From positions 13,145,560-13,209,559 of the forward strand of contig NC_049979.1 in assembly GCF_000003815.2 (NCBI RefSeq): 64,000 nucleotides of DNA, read 5' to 3'. The position numbers and the translations under genes were made by a program. Shown in pieces: positions 28,801 through 34,300 of the stretch. This stretch comes from Branchiostoma floridae (Eukaryota > Chordata > Leptocardii > Amphioxiformes > Branchiostomatidae). The notes beneath the pieces were generated by a model, which saw only the letters and a program-made list of their open reading frames with translations, searched no databases and had not been told where the DNA came from. Numbering within the stretch: the first letter of the stretch is position 1; each line of letters opens with the position of its first letter.

Positions 28801-31259
28801 GGTGGTAGAGAACTGCTGGTTGCTGTGATGTGACGATCCTCTGGAACTGAGACATAGTGCGGGCTAGGAACCTTTGTTTAACAGTTTGCCATGACAGAGA
28901 CGTGTGTAGCTGTTGTACCGGGGTTTTGAAATCACAGTGTAGAACTAGTCGTGCTGCTTTGTTTTACATGACTTGACGTAGCTCAATATTTTTCTGTGAG
29001 GTGGCGGACCAGACTGGTGAACAGTAATCAAGGTGCGATAGCGTTAAGAGCTTCTGTCAGGAGCTTACCGTGATAGTGAAGGGTCAAGGTATTTAGCACA
29101 TTTTTTGATCATTCCCATGGAGCAGGCCATTTTCTTTGCAGTCACTTTGGTATGTTTATCCCACGTAAGGCACTCATCCATATGACCGTACCTTCTTCAG
29201 ATTTTAAGATGCAAAACCCGGAAGTTCGGCTGCAGTACTGTCACAAGCCCAAGGGAGTCCGTCATGTCATTATTTCGAGGTTTCATCAAGACCTATATGC
29301 ATACTAAATATCAATCAATTCAGGCCTTCTCGAGTTATCGTTAAACGCTGCTGCCTAAGATATAACCTTAGTTTTTAATAGAGGTAATACAGTGTGTTGC
29401 TTACTTATACATGTAGGCTGGGTGCCGCTCCAGGCCCTGTTAGCCTGGCACGTGCGTCTGGAACTGCCCCGCAGGCTGTAGCCGGAATGGCAGCCAAACG
29501 TCACTCTGTTACCGTAGTAGTAGCTGCCAGATATGGTGCCGTGAGATGGAGCACTGAGGGTGGGGCATCTTATTCCTGGTAGGGTTGTAGTTAATGACAT
29601 GATTTCAGTTTCCACCGATCGGACAATATATACGCGCAATGTGAGTTTTGATAATCAATACGTCTACAGCCGGATGGTGCCGAAGAACCTAACACATCTA
29701 ACCCATCGGCTTCTCACGTTCCTCTTGGAGAAGTCAAAACTACCTTTTATTTACCTTTAATTAATGACACAAGTATCATCTATGATATTTTCGCATCAAT
29801 ATCCCAAGCATCAATATTATAATAATCTATCTAGACCTTCTTAATTTGTGCTGACCACAAAAGTCAGGAAACACAAATAGACTTGATCCGCTCCACTGTC
29901 CGAAAGAATGGAAGTTGTGATACTCGACCATCAAGGGTAACGTCACATTTCCAAACCGGGACCCGGTCGGGCCGCTGTCCTGGTTGAAAAGTATTATATA
30001 AACTAGAGTTCCACGAACACATACCTTTGCCAAATAAACCAGGTTTGTTATGTAGAATGATGTCTGTAGACAAATGCGTTACTCATTCATTTTCTTTATA
30101 ATTATATGCTTGGAGTTAGTTTATAAAATTTCGGCATTGATTATGCAAATTAGATCCCAAGTTACAATTAATTGATATCAAATTGTATCAAGCATTACTT
30201 AAGCTATCAGCATACAAAAAATAATGATGATCCATTGATCCATTCTTGACTTATTCTCTTTCAAAGTCTTTAAATACACCTCTTACTCTCTTCCCTCTTT
30301 CTCAATTACATATGTGACAACTTTTATGAAAGTACTGTAATGGATTTATGAACTTTTCCTAATCAATTATGCAAATTAGCTGTTAATTTGCATAATAAGT
30401 ATCACATTATATAAGTCTTCACTTAGGCTATCTACATGCCAAAAATCATGACGATCCGTCAACACGTTCATATTTTCTCATTAATTATGCAAATGAGATA
30501 ATCATTTGCATAATAAATATGTATTGACATTTCTCTCTTTCTCAGCTACATATGTGACAAGTTTTAAAGTCCTAATATGGAATGTAGTGAATTTATAAAA
30601 TATCCTCATTAGTTATGCAAATGAGCTGTTGATTTGCATAATCTGTATCTCATTATGTAGGTCTTCACTTACGCTACCTACATACCAAAAAACATGATGA
30701 TCTGTCAACATGTTCATATTTTCTCATTAATTATGCAAATGAGGTCATCATTTGCATAATTGATATCTATCGACATTTCTCTCCTTCCCAGCTACATATG
30801 TGGCAAGTTTGAAAGTCCTATCATGGAATGCAGTGGAGTTATAAATTTTCCTCATTAATTATGCAAATTAGATGCTGATTTGCATAATTAGTATACCATT
30901 ATGTAAGTCATCACTCATTCTATCTACATACCAAAAATCATGAAGATCCGTCAACACATTGTAGAGTTATTCTCGTCCAAAGTTTGAAAGGAAACCGGCG
31001 CCTGCCTGCCGCTAGGGGGCCCAAACTCCCAGCACTTACTCTCTGCCTCGAGAGCTATGTACCACTCAAAAATCATGACCACAGCATGTCCAGAACACGA
31101 GATATTAAAAATTGAGTTTCCGCTGCAGTACCTTAGCAAGCCGCTAGGGGGCCCATTATCGAACTTGACCTTCGTTTTCCCGACCCCTACCCACCTACCA
31201 AATATCATCAGGATCCATCCAAGGCTTCTCGAGTTATGCTGTTCACACACACACACACA

Positions 31260-31307
<48 letters not shown>

Positions 31308-34300
31308 CGCCCAAAACATAACCTTAGCCATTCTGGCAAAGGTAAACTCTGGCAAAGGTAAATACATATAGAATACAACACGGTGTATTCCGTATCAGCT
31401 GAGGTATCAGCCCGACCGCGGGTCGGATCGCACGACGGCCGAAGGCCGGAGGGTGATCCGACCCGCGGGAGGGCTGAGAAAACTGATGTTTATCGCATGC
31501 CAACCTGAGAAAACTGATGTTTATCGCAGAAAAAGAGCAAAAACAAGTCCTTGGTGCACATTGCGACAACTTTATTCGTCCATTCGAACAAAAGAACCGG
31601 GTAAAGGAACAGGCTTCGAACTGGTTAACGGAACAAACTTCGATCTCACTGAGTTCACCTGAGTTCAGTTAAATGAAAATTCATAATAACAGCTTGATTT
31701 GTTGCAACATTTGAAACATTTGAAACGCACGACAGTCATGAGTTTCTACTGAATTTGAATCTGCTGGCTAGCCAATGCGCTGGAGCTCGAGGAAGAGCCG
31801 CCGAAGTTCCAGGTTCCCCCTTAAATCGTTGCTCCGGCAAAAGTTATGTGGACAATGGGTTGCGTGGAATTTAGTAGTTTCAGTTCGATTTATTCGAATG
31901 GAGCCCGTGTGATAACCCCGGGCCGTACGGAAAGTTATCATCCGGTCCGGAACACCCGTATCGAACGTTTTCGCGTCACAGGTATGATATAAACCAAAGT
32001 ACACAAGACGCACGACTTCTAATGCCTTTTTGTTATCTGACGGAATAACATTCAAGTGCGGTGAAATGACCTTACTTTGTGGCGAAATTATTAGTATCTC
32101 GTTGCAAAACGACTTGCCTTGTGGCGAACTGACATTGTGGTGAAGCGACCTGTTACCTTGACGGTTAATACTCACTTGTTTGACAGCACGACCCAGTAAA
32201 GCCGGCGGCACAGGTACAGCCCGAGGACGCTCGCCGCCCACCATTTTGACACGGGTTCGGTCCGGTACAAGCACACCTGGAGGAGGCTGATCCCGAACAG
32301 TCAGCACCTCCACAGGACGCAGGGGGAGATTTCGTTCTGAACTCGGTAAGAAGGAGGAATATAAGACAGCTAACAATGGCGGCAAAAATGTTACTTAGCC
32401 TATTGATATCATGTATTAACTAGAGTTCCACGAACACATACCTTTGCCAAATAAACCAGGTTTGTTATGCAGAATGATGTCTGTAGACAAATGCGTTACT
32501 CATTTCATTTTCTTTATAATTATATGCTTGGAGTTGGTTTATAAAATTTCGGCATTGATTATGCAAATTAGATCCCAAGTTACAATTAATTGATACCAAA
32601 TTGTAGCAAGCATTACTTAAGCTATTAGCATACCAAAAATCATGATGATCCTTTGATCCATTCTTGACTTATTCTTTTTCAAAGTCTTTAAATACACCTC
32701 TTACTCTCTTCCCTCTTTCTCAGTTACATATGTGACAACTTTGATGAAAGTACTATAATGGAATACAGTGGATTTATGAACATTTCCTAATCAATTATGC
32801 AAATTAGCTGTTAATTTGCATAATAAGTATCACATTATATTACATGCCAAAAATCATGACGATCCGTCAACACGTTCATATTTTCTCATTAATTATGCAA
32901 ATGAGATCATCATTTGCATGGTAAATATGTATTGACATTTCTCTCTTTCTCAGCTACATATGTGACAAGTCCTATCATGGAATGTAGTGAATTTATAAAT
33001 ATCCTCATTAATTATGTAAATTAGCTGTTGATTAGCATAATTGGTATCTCATTATGTAGGTCTTCACTTACGCTACCTACATACCAAAAAGCATGATGAT
33101 CCGCCAACATGTTCATATTTTCTCATTAATTATGCAAATGAGGCCATCATTTGCATAATTGATATCTATCGACATTTCTCTCCTTATCAGCTACATATGG
33201 GACAGGTTTTAAAGTCCTGTCATGGAATGCAGTGGTTTTATAAATTTTCCTCATTAATTATGCAAATTAGATGTTGATTTGCATAATTTGTATACCATTA
33301 TGTAAGTCATCACTCATTCTATCTACATACCAAAAATCATGACGATCCGTCAACACGTTGTAGAGTTATTCTCGTCCAAAGTTTGAAAGGAAACCGGCGC
33401 CTGCAGTTCCAAAAAAGCCGCTAGGAGGCCCAAACTCACAGCACTTACTCTCTGCCTCGAGGGCTATCTACCACTCAAAAATCATGATCACAGCATGTCC
33501 AGAACAGGAGATATCAAAAATTGAGGTTCTGCTGCAGTACCTTAGCAAGCCGCTAGGGGGCCCATTATCGAACTTGACCTTCGTTTTCCCGACCCCTACC
33601 CACCTACCAAATATAATCGGGATACATCAAAGGCTTCTCGAGTTATGCTGTTCACACACACACACACACAGACACACACACACACACACACAGACTCACA
33701 AGCATGCAGGTCCCGCTGCAGTACCTTAGCAAGCCGCTAGGAGGCCCATTATCGAACTCGACCTTCGTCTTCCACACCCCTACCCACCCACCAAATATCA
33801 GCTGCATCCATCGAAGTCCTCTCGAGTTATGCTGCTCACAAACGGGGAGAACCACACCACCAAACCGAAAACATAACCTTAGCCATTCTGGCAAAGGTAA
33901 TAAGGAGAAGCCCCGAACCCGTAGTCAATGCCTTGACAAATTGGTGACCAGTTCGTAACTTTCCATAGCAAGTTTCAAATTTCCATAGAATGGGCACATA
34001 CCATAATTGTCCTTGTCACACCGCGAAGGCAACTTTTCAAAGCCACGTCTTGTCGCGCTGATCTTTTCAGTTGATCGGTGCATCAATAGTGACATGCGTT
34101 TTCTTATTATTACCTTTGCCAGAATGGCTAAGGTTATGTTTTGGGCTTGTGAGTCTGTCTGTGTGTCTGTGTGTTAACAGCATAACTCGAGAAGCCTTGG
34201 ATGTATCCCGATGATATTTGGTAGGTGGGTAGGGGTCGGGAAAACGAAGGTCAAGTTCGATAATTGGCCCCCTAGCGGCTTGCTAAGGTACTGCAGAAGA

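Noticed and set aside
31768-32385. 205-codon minus ORF
   Set aside because: Out of frame with the TSP1/EGF exon inside it, whose Cys pattern and splice sites fix the real frame.
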